Origin: Drancourtella massiliensis
Lineage (GTDB): Bacteria; Bacillota; Clostridia; Lachnospirales; Lachnospiraceae
Direction of reading: 5' to 3'
DNA: 64,000 bases
Assembly (NCBI RefSeq): GCF_016900655.1
Contig: NZ_JACJKH010000007.1
Location: forward strand, 1-64,000
A program made the position numbers and the translations under genes. The notes under the pieces are model-generated. The model was given only the letters and a program-made list of their open reading frames with translations, searched no databases and was not told where the DNA came from. The number at the start of each line of letters is the position of its first letter. Position 1 is the stretch's first letter. This document shows, piece after piece, positions 6,969 to 16,796 of the stretch.

Positions 6969-7448
6969 TTATTTGTGATATGGTTCTCCATTGATAATCC
7001 GATATCCTCTGTAAATCTGTTCCAGCAGTACTACCCGCATGAGCTGATGCGGGAATGTCATCTTCGAGAAACTTAATGCAAAGTCTGAACGCTTCAGAAC
7101 TTCTTTTCCCAGTCCGATAGAGCCTCCGATCACAAAGGCGATGCTGCTGGTTCCCTGTACACCGAGCTGTTCGATCTTTTTTGCAAATTCTTCCGATGTC
7201 AGCATTTTCCCTGCAATTTCCAACGTAATCACATACATATCGTCCCGAATGTACTTTAAAATCCGCTCCCCTTCTTTATCACGGATGCTTTCTTCCACCG
7301 CTTCACTAGCCTGATCCGGTGTCTTCTCGTCAGCCACTTCAATGATCTCCAGCTTGCAGTATCGCGAAAGCCGCTTGCTGTATTCTGCGATGGCATCTTT
7401 CAGATATTTCTCTTTGATTTTTCCTACAGTAATCAGTGTTATTTTCAC
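6969..7448 (-). CDS. rlmH: 23S rRNA (pseudouridine(1915)-N3)-methyltransferase RlmH
   Basis: A 159-residue SPOUT-class methyltransferase, full length for the family. It methylates pseudouridine 1915 in helix 69 of 23S rRNA on assembled ribosomes, using S-adenosylmethionine. The conserved parts are the N-terminal KITLITVGK strand, the glycine-rich [10 protein letters not shown] loop that binds the cofactor, and the C-terminal [11 protein letters not shown] tail. The start is a GTG at 7448 with an AAGGAG site. In Firmicutes it is often a stand-alone gene, as it seems here. Confidence 0.95.
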   Translation of the reverse strand: MKITLITVGKIKEKYLKDAIAEYSKRLSRYCKLEIIEVADEKTPDQASEAVEESIRDKEGERILKYIRDDMYVITLEIAGKMLTSEEFAKKIEQLGVQGTSSIAFVIGGSIGLGKEVLKRSDFALSFSKMTFPHQLMRVVLLEQIYRGYRIINGEPYHK

Positions 7449-7485
7449 GTTGTTCTCCTTTTTCTCTTTTACTCCAATGCTCCAT

Positions 7486-8526
7486 TTACGGAACGATGTA
7501 TTTCAATACCGGAATCTTTTTCAAAATCAATACCAGTACCACACAGATTCCATAGATCACAAACGGCATAACAAGCCGCCACCACCCGGACTCCATACTG
7601 AGGCCCGTCGCATCCTGGAGGATACGGAAAACGATCATATGCATCAGATAGACACCAAATCCGGTTCCGGCAAGAGTAGTGACAATCCGGCGGATCTTCG
7701 GAGTATTTTCCAGCTTGTCCCATGGTCCGTATTTCGCCGCTACAAAGACTCCGACAGCCAGAAAGACCGCCGGAAATTTCATGTATCCCCAGAAAGTCTG
7801 ATCCAGTCCGGCGCTTTCTGATGATCCAAGAATCGTACTTCCAAACCGGATTCCTGCCCCTGCAAGGCCAAGGATATAGAAAAGAATTCTTGTCTTTCGT
7901 GTCATGTCAGTCGTTGCAAGCAGATACCCGAGAATGACATATAGAATATATCCGCCTGCCACAGGGATCTGTATTGATCCGTTCATCGGGATCTGAAACA
8001 CAATACAGCAGACCGGGTAAACAGAATAAACCAAAAACGCCAGCCCCGCCATATAAAGCAGAATATGCTTGTAATCTTTCAAAAGCGACAGTACCGGCAT
8101 GGAAAGGTAAACCATAAACAGCGGAATGAAAAACCAGTACACATTCTCGGCTGTTGTATTGGTAAACAGGCTGACGATACTGGACAAACCCGGCTCGAAT
8201 TCCATCTGTTGAAACTGGATTTTGTATGCCAGACTGATCAGCGTCCATGCGGCAAATGGAATCCCTGTCTTCAAAAACCTCTTTTTGAAGAAGACTCTGG
8301 TCAGATATTTATCCCGGTAGTCCAGAAGCGTCGCTCCGGATATCATAAAATAGACCGGAACCGCCCAGTATGCAATCGTTTCGATCACCATGCTCTGTCT
8401 CCATGCGGCTGTATCGGAATACTGGTGCGCAATCCCGTTGCAATGCATAAAAATCACGCACAGACATGCAAGTATATTTAAAATATCAATATACAATAAT
8501 CGTTTTTTCTGTTGTGTTTTCCCCAT
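7486..8526 (-). CDS. Acyltransferase family membrane protein (acyltransferase 3)
   Basis: A 346-residue polytopic membrane protein with about ten hydrophobic segments. The N-terminus carries the usual start of acyltransferase-3 proteins ([18 protein letters not shown]), with the conserved His before the second helix, and [10 protein letters not shown] follows. Such enzymes O-acylate surface sugars or peptidoglycan using acyl donors from the cytoplasm. The acceptor cannot be read from the sequence. The gene stands between rlmH and the helicase gene with short gaps but no clear functional link. Confidence 0.8.
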   Translation of the reverse strand: MGKTQQKKRLLYIDILNILACLCVIFMHCNGIAHQYSDTAAWRQSMVIETIAYWAVPVYFMISGATLLDYRDKYLTRVFFKKRFLKTGIPFAAWTLISLAYKIQFQQMEFEPGLSSIVSLFTNTTAENVYWFFIPLFMVYLSMPVLSLLKDYKHILLYMAGLAFLVYSVYPVCCIVFQIPMNGSIQIPVAGGYILYVILGYLLATTDMTRKTRILFYILGLAGAGIRFGSTILGSSESAGLDQTFWGYMKFPAVFLAVGVFVAAKYGPWDKLENTPKIRRIVTTLAGTGFGVYLMHMIVFRILQDATGLSMESGWWRLVMPFVIYGICVVLVLILKKIPVLKYIVP

Positions 8527-8547
8527 TCCTTTTTCCTCCGTCCGGAA

Positions 8548-10590
8548 TCAGACTCTGTACACGTAAAGCTCATGCAGTGCTCTCGTAGCGCAGATGTACT
8601 CTGCCTGTCTGGTCAGGCCCGTCTGCTCCTTACAAGCCGCAGTAAATACCTGATCAAATTCCAGACCTTTGGCCATGTAAAACGTTGTAACCGTCAGACC
8701 GCGTCCGAATCTGGAGCTGTCCCGGTCAATATAATGAACCTGATCTGTCTTTTCCCGGATGTTCTCATAAATCTCTTTTGCTTCCTGTTCTGTCATGGTA
8801 AGCACCGCCGCTGTCTCATAGCCGTCCGGTCCGGTTTTTACCTGTTTCAGAATCTGAGAGGTACGTTCTTCCCCGGATGAGAACTCTGCTTCTTCCACCG
8901 CCTTTCCATGCCGGTCCAGAAGCTCTGTCTCTTTGATGCCGCCGAGTGTTTCTGCATATCTGGCAATCTCCACGGTATTGCGGTAGCTTTTGTTCATCTC
9001 GATCTTTCTGAGGTGTTTTCCCAGGATCTGCGGAAGAAATTGTGTCACATCATTTTGCTCTTCCTCCATCGTCTGCGCCCGGTCTCCCAGAATCGTCATC
9101 GGACAGGAAAATAGAAGGGAGAGAATCGTATACTGCAGGTAGGAATAGTCCTGCATTTCATCCACTACCAGATGCCGGATCTGGTCCTGTCTTCCGGCCC
9201 CTTCAAGTCGGTATTTTAAATACAGCATCGGATAGACATCCTCATAAGAAAGATATCTTCTGTCATACGGGACATCCGGAAGCAGAGGAAGTCCCTGTTC
9301 TTCCAGAAACCAGTTATAGATCTTATAGACATCCACTGTCGTATACATGGCATTAAACTTCGTCCGCAGCTTCTCCACCTCTTCTTCCGACAGTTCCGTA
9401 CTGTATCTGGTTTCGTATTCATCTACAAAATATTCCATGATTGCTCCCATCCTCGCAAGGACAGGAACTTCCTGGAATTTGAAATAAAAGAGGCGGATCA
9501 TCTCTTCCTCTGTCTTTTCCAGGCCACGGAAATGAACACCCTTCAGATTGACAAGCCATTCTTCGAGCTGTGCCAGAAATCCTTCCATCGCTCCAATACA
9601 GTCTCTGGACTGCTTCCACTGACAGCGTTTCCATTCTGCTTCGTCCATTCCTGCAAGCCGGTGCTCGATTTGATGATACCGGTCTTCACAATCCGGAACA
9701 ATCTTTTTCAGCTCCCGGTACGCAAACAGATCCAGACTCATTTCCCGGATATTCTCTTCTCCGAGTTCCGGAAGGATATGGGAAATGTAATCGGAAAATA
9801 CACTGTTCGGTGAAAGCACCAGTATACTTGACGATTTCAGGTGCTTCCGGTCATGGTATAAAAGATAGGCGATCCGGTGGAGAGCCACCGACGTTTTCCC
9901 GCTGCCGGCTGCTCCCTGAATCATAAGGATCTTGTCGTTGGTATTCCGGATAATCGCATTCTGCTCTTTCTGAATCGTCCGGACAATATTTTTCAGCTGT
10001 ACATCGCTGTTTGTTCCAAGCTCCTGCTTTAGAATCTCATCATCGATTTTGACATCGCTTTCAAATCCATAGACCAGTTTTCCTCTTCGGATCTTATACT
10101 GCCACTTGGATGTGATTTCTCCCTCCAGCTTTCCTGCCGGTGCTTCGTAAAAGGCCGGTCCTTTATCATAATCATAAAACAGGCCGCTTACCGGAGCTCT
10201 CCAGTCATAAATCAACGGAATTTTTCCTGCTTCTTCTGCAAAATTCCCGATTCCAATGTAAAATACTTCCGGCTCATCGTCTCCGTCATAGCAGAAATCC
10301 ACTCTGCCGAAAAAAGGAGAATCCAACATTTTTTCGTATCTCGCCTTCAGACGCAGAGAATCCTGATTCGCATTGACACGCTGAAGAAGAGCCTGCTGAT
10401 TATCATAATCTTCGTAGCCATACTGGTCCATCTCTGTATAATTTTCCCAGTAATATTCATGCATACTCTCGATGTCTTTCTGCCCGGCTGTAATCTCCTC
10501 GTTCATCTGTGCAATTTTCTTTGTCAGTTTTTCTTTGATTTCATCTAAAAAGTTCATACCTTCCAATGTTGTTTCCTTCTTTGCTGTCAC
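8548..10590 (-). CDS. helD: HelD-like RNA polymerase recycling helicase (UvrD/Rep superfamily)
   Basis: A 680-residue superfamily-1 protein. The N-terminal 200 residues form a coiled coil and a HelD-type insert (IPLIYDWRAPVSGLFYDY). Walker A GAAGSGKTS is at 226-234, and the helicase motifs VVDEMQDYSYLQ and ILGDRAQTM follow near the C-terminal half, with AKGLEFDQV near the end. HelD removes stalled RNA polymerase from DNA using ATP. The length fits the low-GC Gram-positive class of HelD. The start is GTG at 10590 after a GAGGTAGG site. Confidence 0.85.
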   Translation of the reverse strand: MTAKKETTLEGMNFLDEIKEKLTKKIAQMNEEITAGQKDIESMHEYYWENYTEMDQYGYEDYDNQQALLQRVNANQDSLRLKARYEKMLDSPFFGRVDFCYDGDDEPEVFYIGIGNFAEEAGKIPLIYDWRAPVSGLFYDYDKGPAFYEAPAGKLEGEITSKWQYKIRRGKLVYGFESDVKIDDEILKQELGTNSDVQLKNIVRTIQKEQNAIIRNTNDKILMIQGAAGSGKTSVALHRIAYLLYHDRKHLKSSSILVLSPNSVFSDYISHILPELGEENIREMSLDLFAYRELKKIVPDCEDRYHQIEHRLAGMDEAEWKRCQWKQSRDCIGAMEGFLAQLEEWLVNLKGVHFRGLEKTEEEMIRLFYFKFQEVPVLARMGAIMEYFVDEYETRYSTELSEEEVEKLRTKFNAMYTTVDVYKIYNWFLEEQGLPLLPDVPYDRRYLSYEDVYPMLYLKYRLEGAGRQDQIRHLVVDEMQDYSYLQYTILSLLFSCPMTILGDRAQTMEEEQNDVTQFLPQILGKHLRKIEMNKSYRNTVEIARYAETLGGIKETELLDRHGKAVEEAEFSSGEERTSQILKQVKTGPDGYETAAVLTMTEQEAKEIYENIREKTDQVHYIDRDSSRFGRGLTVTTFYMAKGLEFDQVFTAACKEQTGLTRQAEYICATRALHELYVYRV

Positions 10591-10620
10591 GTTTCCTACC
10601 TCATTTTCTAATTTCAGTCT

Positions 10621-11562
10621 CTAGTCTGCCTTCCCTTTTATTTTTTCTTTTAATCCATCATAAAACTGTTCTGAAAGCGGAACCGGCACTCCAAGCTCTT
10701 TTGCCGTCTTAATCAGGTATCCTCCGAATGTCTCAAATTCGGATGGGCGTCCCGCTTCCACATCCCGCTTCAGGGAACTGGTAGATCCTTCATTCAGCCC
10801 CAGAAATCTCGTATATTCTTCATCAATATAATGTTCCCTGATGTGAACTCCGGCTGCTTCTGCCACAGCCAGTGCCTCCTCAAGTAATGTATGAAATTCT
10901 CTTCTTCTGTCTTCGTGGTCACGGATATTCTCCACAGTTTCCAGATAATACGCCGTAATGACGTTGTAAGCACAATTAAAAATATACTTCTCCCACACCG
11001 CCTGTCTGACATCCTCGTATACTTCGCAGTCGATTCCCGCCGTCTGGAGAACTCTGAAAGCCTCCTGCGCTGCTTCCTTCTCCTTCGGATCAGACGCTCC
11101 AAGGATAATTTTTGTATATTGTCCAAGCTGTGTGATGGAATAATCTTTATTTGCGGCGGCAGTCGTGTAGATTACGGAATCTACGACCAGTCCTTTTCCC
11201 AGATACTCCCGCACCCTCTGTGCAGTGTCCGCGCCGTTCATCACAGGCACAATGATCGTATGTTCATCCACACAGGAAGCAAGAGTGCTGCATACTTCCT
11301 CCAGCGCATAGGTCTTGACACAGAGAAAAATCAGATCCTGTACCGCTCCTGCTTCTGACGCGCTCTCCAGGACGGCTGCGGCTCTGGTTACCATTTCCCC
11401 GTTATAATCACTGTGAAGCACTACTCCATGCTCTCTGAGAGCCTCTCCACGTTTTCCTCTTGCAATCAGTGTCAGGTTACTATATTTCTGTCCGGTCATC
11501 CCGGCGAGGTATCCGCCTACGCCTCCAATACCGACGATCATCATCTTTTTTTCTTCCATCAT
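10621..11562 (-). CDS. Ketopantoate reductase family protein
   Basis: A 313-residue NADPH-binding protein with the Rossmann motif GIGGVGG at residues 11-17 and the C-terminal ApbA helical domain. PanE-type members reduce 2-dehydropantoate to pantoate for coenzyme A synthesis. The conserved active-site lysine region (AVWEKYIFNCAYN) is present. No other pantothenate genes are nearby, and the genome could carry several paralogues, so a different 2-keto acid substrate is possible. Confidence 0.8.
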   Translation of the reverse strand: MMEEKKMMIVGIGGVGGYLAGMTGQKYSNLTLIARGKRGEALREHGVVLHSDYNGEMVTRAAAVLESASEAGAVQDLIFLCVKTYALEEVCSTLASCVDEHTIIVPVMNGADTAQRVREYLGKGLVVDSVIYTTAAANKDYSITQLGQYTKIILGASDPKEKEAAQEAFRVLQTAGIDCEVYEDVRQAVWEKYIFNCAYNVITAYYLETVENIRDHEDRRREFHTLLEEALAVAEAAGVHIREHYIDEEYTRFLGLNEGSTSSLKRDVEAGRPSEFETFGGYLIKTAKELGVPVPLSEQFYDGLKEKIKGKAD

Positions 11563-11668
11563 TCAAGCCACCTCTTGTATTATATGTATCTTATTATTAT
11601 ACCCTATTTTCTTTCTCTTTCCAAGAAAAAAGGCCGAAACTTCCGGTCCTTTGCAGAATAACAAGAAA

Positions 11669-11707
11669 GACACGGAAGTTTGCAGCTGTTCTCAAAGCTT
11701 CCGTGTC
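11669..11707 (-). terminator. Intrinsic terminator after the first Fe-alcohol dehydrogenase gene
   Basis: GACACGGAAG (11669-11678) and CTTCCGTGTC (11698-11707) form a perfect 10-bp stem. On the minus strand TTTCTTG follows the stem. Confidence 0.65.
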
Positions 11708-11736
11708 TCCTTTTACATCTCATTCTGTTTTTCCTG

Positions 11737-12900
11737 CTACAGTGCCTCCAGATAAATCCGGCGTACCTCTTCCTCGGTAAATACTTTCGGATGATTCTGA
11801 ATGCCGGCTGCGGAAACTTTAAATGCATTTTTAGTCATCCATTCCACGTCTTCCGCAAGCACTCCTTCTCTGGAAAGGGTCGTGCGAAGATCGAGGCAAT
11901 CCAGAAGATGTTCAATCACACTCACACAGTCATTCTCGTTTGTTCCTCCCAGGCATTTGGAAATCACTGCAAATTTCTCCGGCGCCGCATCGATTGTCCT
12001 GCGGTAAATGACAGGAGTCAGAGCAGCAAGTCCTCTTCCATGGGTGATATTGCGCATACCGCTTGCCGGATGTTCCAGACCATGCGGTGCTGTTACTCCT
12101 GCCTGATGAATCACCATGCCTCCATAGGTACTTGCAAGAGAAACCGCGCTCCATGCATCCATATTCATTTTGGACGGTTCTGTCATCCCCTGCTTTTTCT
12201 CCTCGTAAATTGTCAGCAGGTTATTCCCGATCAGTCGGATACCTTCCAGTGCAGTAATTTCCGTGATCGGGTCACAGATCTTGCTCAGATAAGCTTCCAT
12301 ACAATGGCAGAGTGCATCAAATCCAACGGATGCCAGAACAGAAGCCGGCATTGTCGTCATCAGTTCCGGATCAATGATGGATGCCTTTGCAATAACCGCG
12401 TTATCCCGAAGAGACTTCTTGTCTTTTGTCTCATCCTCTGTCAGAACCGCAAAGCAGTTTCCTTCGCTTCCGGTTCCGCATGTCGTCGGAACAAGAATCA
12501 GCGGAAGGGCTTTGTCTCCTTTTTTTATCCCGTAAATATAGTCAAAAATATTTCCTTCATTGCAGGCGGCAAATGCCACTGCCTTACTGCAGTCCATAAT
12601 GCTTCCGCCTCCCAGGCCGACAATCACATCACAACCTTCTTCTTTCGCAACAGCTGCACCCTTCATGGCTGTAGAGGCAAGGGGATTTGGCTCCGCCTTG
12701 TCAAAGATCACGACTTCCAGGCCCTCTTTTTCCAGAAGCGCCTTTGCCCGGTCCAGAAGCCCGGTTCGCTTTGTACTGTTCTGTCCTGTAACAATCATTG
12801 CCTTGCGCCCGTATTTTGCAGTCTCCTTTCCCAGCTCTTCTGTCTTTCCGGCACCAAAAATCAGATTGACCGGAAGATAATGGTTAAATTGTGTCAGCAT
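11737..12900 (-). CDS. Iron-containing alcohol dehydrogenase (butanol-dehydrogenase-like)
   Basis: A 387-residue Fe-dependent alcohol dehydrogenase. The nucleotide-binding motif GGGSIMDCSKA is at residues 97-107. The metal ligands are found in DALCHCMEAY and in HGLEHPASGM...THGRG. It interconverts aldehydes and alcohols with NAD(P)H. AGGAGG precedes the ATG. It lies immediately downstream of the NfnAB-like pair, separated by about 100 bases with a long imperfect hairpin, so partial co-transcription is possible. The natural substrate (ethanol, butanol, propanediol or another) cannot be told from the sequence. Confidence 0.85.
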   Translation of the reverse strand: MLTQFNHYLPVNLIFGAGKTEELGKETAKYGRKAMIVTGQNSTKRTGLLDRAKALLEKEGLEVVIFDKAEPNPLASTAMKGAAVAKEEGCDVIVGLGGGSIMDCSKAVAFAACNEGNIFDYIYGIKKGDKALPLILVPTTCGTGSEGNCFAVLTEDETKDKKSLRDNAVIAKASIIDPELMTTMPASVLASVGFDALCHCMEAYLSKICDPITEITALEGIRLIGNNLLTIYEEKKQGMTEPSKMNMDAWSAVSLASTYGGMVIHQAGVTAPHGLEHPASGMRNITHGRGLAALTPVIYRRTIDAAPEKFAVISKCLGGTNENDCVSVIEHLLDCLDLRTTLSREGVLAEDVEWMTKNAFKVSAAGIQNHPKVFTEEEVRRIYLEAL

Positions 12901-12925
12901 CTCGTTTCCTCCTGTTTTCCGCGCA

Positions 12926-12976
12926 GAAGATAAAATGGGACCGCAGATTCATATCTACAGCCCCATTGCTATCTTC
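12926..12976. repeat. Long imperfect hairpin between nfnB and the alcohol dehydrogenase gene
   Basis: GAAGATA (12926-12932) pairs with TATCTTC (12970-12976), and inner segments around ATGGG/CCCAT also pair. No clear T-run follows on the minus strand, so it may reduce readthrough or protect the upstream mRNA rather than stop transcription fully. Confidence 0.4.
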
Positions 12977-12997
12977 GCTTCTCTATTTCTGTCGGTT

Positions 12998-14383
12998 TTA
13001 TTTGTCTTTTAAGTATTCGTGGATACCTTTTGCTCCGGCTTTTCCTGCACCCATGGCAAGGATAACCGTTGCCGCACCTGTTACAGCATCTCCACCGGCA
13101 TAAACACCTTCTTTAGATGTCTTACCGAACTCTTCGTCTGCAACGATGCACTGCCACTTGTTGACTTCCAGGCCTTCTGTTGTAGAAGAAATCAGCGGGT
13201 TCGGGGAAGTTCCAAGAGACATGATGACAGTATCAACATCCATCTCAAACTCAGATCCTTCAATGACAACCGGGCGTCTTCTTCCGGATGCGTCCGGCTC
13301 ACCGAGTTCCATTCTTACACACTTCATACCTTTTACCCATCCGTCTTCTGTCACGATTTCAGTCGGGTTTGTCAGAAGGTCAAAGATAACTCCTTCTTCT
13401 TTTGCATGATGAACTTCTTCCACACGGGCTGGAAGCTCTTCTTCACTTCTTCTGTACACAATGTGTACTTCTGCTCCAAGACGAAGTGCTGTTCTCGCTG
13501 CATCCATTGCAACGTTTCCACCACCGATTACGGCTACTTTCTTTCCTGCAACAATCGGAGTATCGTAGCTGTCATCGAAAGCTTTCATCAGGTTGCTTCT
13601 TGTCAGGTACTCATTTGCGGAGAAGACACCGTTTGCTGTCTCACCCGGAATACCCATAAATTTCGGAAGTCCTGCACCGGACCCGATAAATACGGCCTCA
13701 AATCCTTCTTCTTCGATCAGCATATCAATCGTTGTGGATTTACCGATTACAACGTTTGTTTCAAATTTAACACCGAGTTCTTTTACTTTCTCGATCTCTT
13801 TTGCAACAACTTTCTGTTTTGGAAGACGGAATTCCGGAATACCGTATACAAGTACACCGCCCAGTTCATGGAGTGCTTCGAATACAGTCACATCGTATCC
13901 CATCTTAGCAAGGTCGCCTGCGCATGTCAGGCCGGCCGGTCCGGAACCGATTACGGCAACTTTGTGTCCGTTTTTCACTTCTGCTCCAACCGGTTTGATG
14001 TCATGTTCCAGAGCGTAGTCCGCAACAAATCTCTCCAGTTTACCGATGGAAACCGGCTCGCCTTTAATACCGCGGATACATTTTCCTTCGCACTGTGTCT
14101 CCTGAGGACATACACGTCCGCAGATAGCCGGAAGTGCCGATGAAAGACCGATTGTCTTATATGCGCCCTCAAAATCGCCTTCTTTTACTTCTTTGATGAA
14201 TGCCGGGATATTGATTGCTACCGGGCATCCCTGAATACATTTCGCATTTTTGCAGTTGATGCAGCGGGAAGCTTCTTCCATGGCTTCTTCTGCATTATAT
14301 CCTAAACATACTTCTTCAAAGTTTGTAGCTCTCACCTTTGGATCCTGTTCACGGACCGGTACTTTCTTTAATACGTCTCCCAT
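12998..14383 (-). CDS. nfnB: NfnB/SudA/GltD-like NADPH oxidoreductase large subunit
   Basis: A 461-residue flavoprotein related to the small subunit of glutamate synthase. Two cysteine sets for iron-sulfur clusters are at C41/C44/C49/C53 and C88/C92/C98/C102. An FAD motif GSGPAG lies at 146-151 and an NADPH motif GGGNVAMD near 285. The ATG at 14383 starts one base after the stop of the partner gene and is preceded by GGAGG. In Nfn complexes this subunit works with NfnA to link NADH, reduced ferredoxin and NADPH by electron bifurcation. A sulfide dehydrogenase or plain glutamate synthase role is the alternative, but no gltB-type gene is adjacent. Confidence 0.85.
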   Translation of the reverse strand: MGDVLKKVPVREQDPKVRATNFEEVCLGYNAEEAMEEASRCINCKNAKCIQGCPVAINIPAFIKEVKEGDFEGAYKTIGLSSALPAICGRVCPQETQCEGKCIRGIKGEPVSIGKLERFVADYALEHDIKPVGAEVKNGHKVAVIGSGPAGLTCAGDLAKMGYDVTVFEALHELGGVLVYGIPEFRLPKQKVVAKEIEKVKELGVKFETNVVIGKSTTIDMLIEEEGFEAVFIGSGAGLPKFMGIPGETANGVFSANEYLTRSNLMKAFDDSYDTPIVAGKKVAVIGGGNVAMDAARTALRLGAEVHIVYRRSEEELPARVEEVHHAKEEGVIFDLLTNPTEIVTEDGWVKGMKCVRMELGEPDASGRRRPVVIEGSEFEMDVDTVIMSLGTSPNPLISSTTEGLEVNKWQCIVADEEFGKTSKEGVYAGGDAVTGAATVILAMGAGKAGAKGIHEYLKDK

Positions 14384-14384
14384 T

Positions 14385-15275
14385 TTAATTGTCACCTCCA
14401 CAATTTCCACATCCGCCGTGATGTGTATTGCCTTCCTGCAGTCTCAGCATTGCTCTTCCTTCTTCTGTTCTGTACATCTGCTGTCTCTTCATCGCTTCGT
14501 CAAAGTCTACAAGATGACCATCAAATTCCGGACCGTCTACGCATGCGAACTTCACTTCGTCGCCTACGTGCAGACGGCATGCACCGCACATTCCGGTACC
14601 GTCAACCATGATCGGGTTCATGCTGACGATCGTCGGAATTCCCAGATCCTTTGTCATGAGGCATGTGAATTTCATCATGATCATCGGTCCGATTGCAACA
14701 CAGACATCATAATGCTTTCCTTCCTCTTTTACAAGCTTCTCCACCATGGAAGTAACCATGCCGGCATGTCCGTAGCTTCCATCGTCTGTGCAGACATAAA
14801 CGTTACCTGCTACTGCCTTCATCTCTTCTTCCATGATTACAAGATCTTTTGTCTTTGCACCGATGATGACATCTGCATCAACGCCGTGCTCATGCAGCCA
14901 TTTTACCTGCGGGTATACAGGCGCAGTTCCAAGACCGCCTGCCACGAACAGGATTTTTTTATTCTTTAATGTTTCCGGATCTTCGGAAATGAACTCGGAC
15001 GGACGTCCAAGCGGTCCTGTGAAATCACGGAAATATTCTCCTTCTTTATACTCTGCCATTTTCTTAGTGGATGCTCCAACCACCTGTACTACAATTGTGA
15101 TCGTTCCCTTTTCTCTATCGTAGTCACAAATTGTAAGCGGGATTCTCTCACCTTTTTCATCCATTTTTACAATGACAAACTGCCCCGGCTCGCAATGGCG
15201 CGCAACACGAGGAGCTTCCACATCCATGAGAAAAATATTTTCTGCAAGGTCTTTTGCTTTTAAAATTTTGTACAT
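14385..15275 (-). CDS. nfnA: NfnA/SudB-like FAD and [2Fe-2S] subunit
   Basis: A 296-residue ferredoxin-NADP reductase-like protein related to PyrK. A flavin-binding barrel (residues 1-95, with RIPLTICDYD), a nucleotide-binding domain (FVAGGLGTAP at 110-119) and a C-terminal [2Fe-2S] segment are present. The cluster cysteines are C230, C233 and C245; the fourth ligand position upstream is Asp225 rather than Cys, which fits the Asp-ligated cluster known for Nfn (inference). It is the first gene of the two-gene operon and has a consensus-like promoter upstream. The C-terminal tail is Gly/Cys-rich. Confidence 0.85.
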   Translation of the reverse strand: MYKILKAKDLAENIFLMDVEAPRVARHCEPGQFVIVKMDEKGERIPLTICDYDREKGTITIVVQVVGASTKKMAEYKEGEYFRDFTGPLGRPSEFISEDPETLKNKKILFVAGGLGTAPVYPQVKWLHEHGVDADVIIGAKTKDLVIMEEEMKAVAGNVYVCTDDGSYGHAGMVTSMVEKLVKEEGKHYDVCVAIGPMIMMKFTCLMTKDLGIPTIVSMNPIMVDGTGMCGACRLHVGDEVKFACVDGPEFDGHLVDFDEAMKRQQMYRTEEGRAMLRLQEGNTHHGGCGNCGGDN

Positions 15276-15307
15276 CTCCCATGCCTCCTAATTGTTATAC
15301 TTTAATT

Positions 15308-15336
15308 ATCATAAGATATTGTTCATAAAATATCAA
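15308..15336 (-). promoter_or_regulatory. Promoter of the nfnAB operon
   Basis: On the minus strand TTGATA (15331-15336) is followed after 17 bases by TATGAT (15308-15313). It lies 33 bases upstream of the nfnA start. Confidence 0.55.
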
Positions 15337-15397
15337 GTAAATTCTTACAGGGAAACTGTTTTTTTCGATAAGGAATTCACAATTTCGCCAAAAGGAA

Positions 15398-15423
15398 ACC
15401 GCCGCTTCCGAAAAAGCGGCGGT
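15398..15423 (-). terminator. Intrinsic terminator after the second Fe-alcohol dehydrogenase gene
   Basis: ACCGCCGCTT (15398-15407) and AAGCGGCGGT (15414-15423) form a perfect GC-rich 10-bp stem with a 6-base loop. On the minus strand TTTCCTTTT follows. Confidence 0.75.
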
Positions 15424-15433
15424 CATACGGTAT

Positions 15434-16615
15434 TTAGAAGTCTACCTCTGTTCCGTAATATGTACATGTGAGAAGTTTTTCCATCTCTGCAGGTGTGATG
15501 CTTCTCGGGTTGGATCCTGTACATGCATCGCCGACTGCAAGTTCTGCGATACTGGAAAGTTTTTCTTTAAATTCTTCTTCGTTGATTCCGAATTCTTTTA
15601 ATGTTTTCGGGATTCCGAGTTCTACATTGAATGCATCAATCTTTGCAACGAGGCTGTTGATTAATGCTTTTTCAGATGTTCCCGGAAGTCCCATCCTGCG
15701 TGCGATCTCTGCGTAACGTTTTGCTGCTACAGGATCTTTTGCATTGTATTTGATAACATATGGAAGATAAATTGCATTCGCGCATCCGTGCGGAATATGT
15801 CCTGTGGAGAATGCAGCTCCTGTCTTATGAGCCATAGAGTGTACAATACCAAGCAGTGCATTGGAGAATGCCATTCCGGCCAGGCACTGTGCGTAGTGCA
15901 TCTGCTCTCTTGCGTCCATATCACAATGGTAGGATGCCGGCAGATAATCCAGTACCATCTCGATTGCCTGCAGTGCAAGCGGATCTGTAAATGGTCCATT
16001 CAGTGTGGAAACATAAGCCTCAATCGCATGAGTAAGAGCGTCCATTCCTGTGTAGGCAACCTGTTTTACCGGAAGTCCTGCAACAAGATCCGGGTCTACA
16101 ATGGCGATATCCGGTGTGATGTTGAAGTCAGCAAGCGGATATTTTACTCCTGTCTGATAGTTTGTGATAACGGAGAATGCAGTCACCTCTGTAGCTGTAC
16201 CGGATGTAGACGGAATTGCTGCAAATTTCGCTTTCTGTCTTAATTCCGGGAAGTTAAACGGTGTGCACAGATCTTCGAATGTTGTATCCGGATATTCATA
16301 GAATGCCCACATTGCTTTTGCAGCATCGATCGGTGATCCGCCGCCCATAGCAACGATCCAGTCAGGCTCGAATGCTCTCATGGCTTCTGCACCTTTCATA
16401 ACTGTTTCAACAGACGGGTCCGGCTCAACTCCTTCAAAGAGCTGTACTTCCATGCCTGCCTCTTTCAGATAATTCACTGCTCTGTCGAGGAATCCCTGGC
16501 GTTTCATGGAGCCTCCTCCGACTACCAGAATGGCTTTCTTTCCTTTCAGGTTTTTCAGCTCTTCTAAACAGCCCTTACCATGGTAAATATCTCTTGGTAA
16601 ACAAAATCTGCTCAT
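15434..16615 (-). CDS. Iron-containing alcohol dehydrogenase
   Basis: A 393-residue Fe-dependent alcohol dehydrogenase, distinct in sequence from the one at 11737. It carries GGGSPIDAAKA for nucleotide binding and the metal-binding segments DALTHAIEAY and HSMAHKTGAAF...PHG. The ATG at 16615 has an AAGGAG site; the longer frame from 16690 has none. A strong terminator follows directly. Together with the other dehydrogenase and NfnAB it marks a region for reducing-power balance. Substrate unknown. Confidence 0.85.
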   Translation of the reverse strand: MSRFCLPRDIYHGKGCLEELKNLKGKKAILVVGGGSMKRQGFLDRAVNYLKEAGMEVQLFEGVEPDPSVETVMKGAEAMRAFEPDWIVAMGGGSPIDAAKAMWAFYEYPDTTFEDLCTPFNFPELRQKAKFAAIPSTSGTATEVTAFSVITNYQTGVKYPLADFNITPDIAIVDPDLVAGLPVKQVAYTGMDALTHAIEAYVSTLNGPFTDPLALQAIEMVLDYLPASYHCDMDAREQMHYAQCLAGMAFSNALLGIVHSMAHKTGAAFSTGHIPHGCANAIYLPYVIKYNAKDPVAAKRYAEIARRMGLPGTSEKALINSLVAKIDAFNVELGIPKTLKEFGINEEEFKEKLSSIAELAVGDACTGSNPRSITPAEMEKLLTCTYYGTEVDF

Positions 16616-16796
16616 TGCTTGTCTCTCCTTTTCTTCCATTGATAATTTTTTAACTATCGTTAGTATACTCCTACTTTTAAAATTTTTCAAGTTCTTTCAC
16701 TTGTTTTTAACAATTTTTATGTCCGGATTTTTAATTGATTGAATATTTCTCTGATTTGGAACAATTATCTTATCCAAGGAGTACCCTGAAAAAAGA

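Noticed and set aside
11680-12933. A 417-codon open frame on the plus strand
   Set aside because: It is antisense to the alcohol dehydrogenase gene, with no ribosome site and no domain.
12926-12976. Hairpin after nfnB as a true intrinsic terminator
   Set aside because: The stem is imperfect and no T-run follows on the transcribed strand; it is listed only as a repeat.
16701-16713. Rex operator before the second alcohol dehydrogenase gene
   Set aside because: TTGTTTTTAACAA is symmetric, but the half-sites are closer together than in known Rex sites, so it does not fit the consensus.
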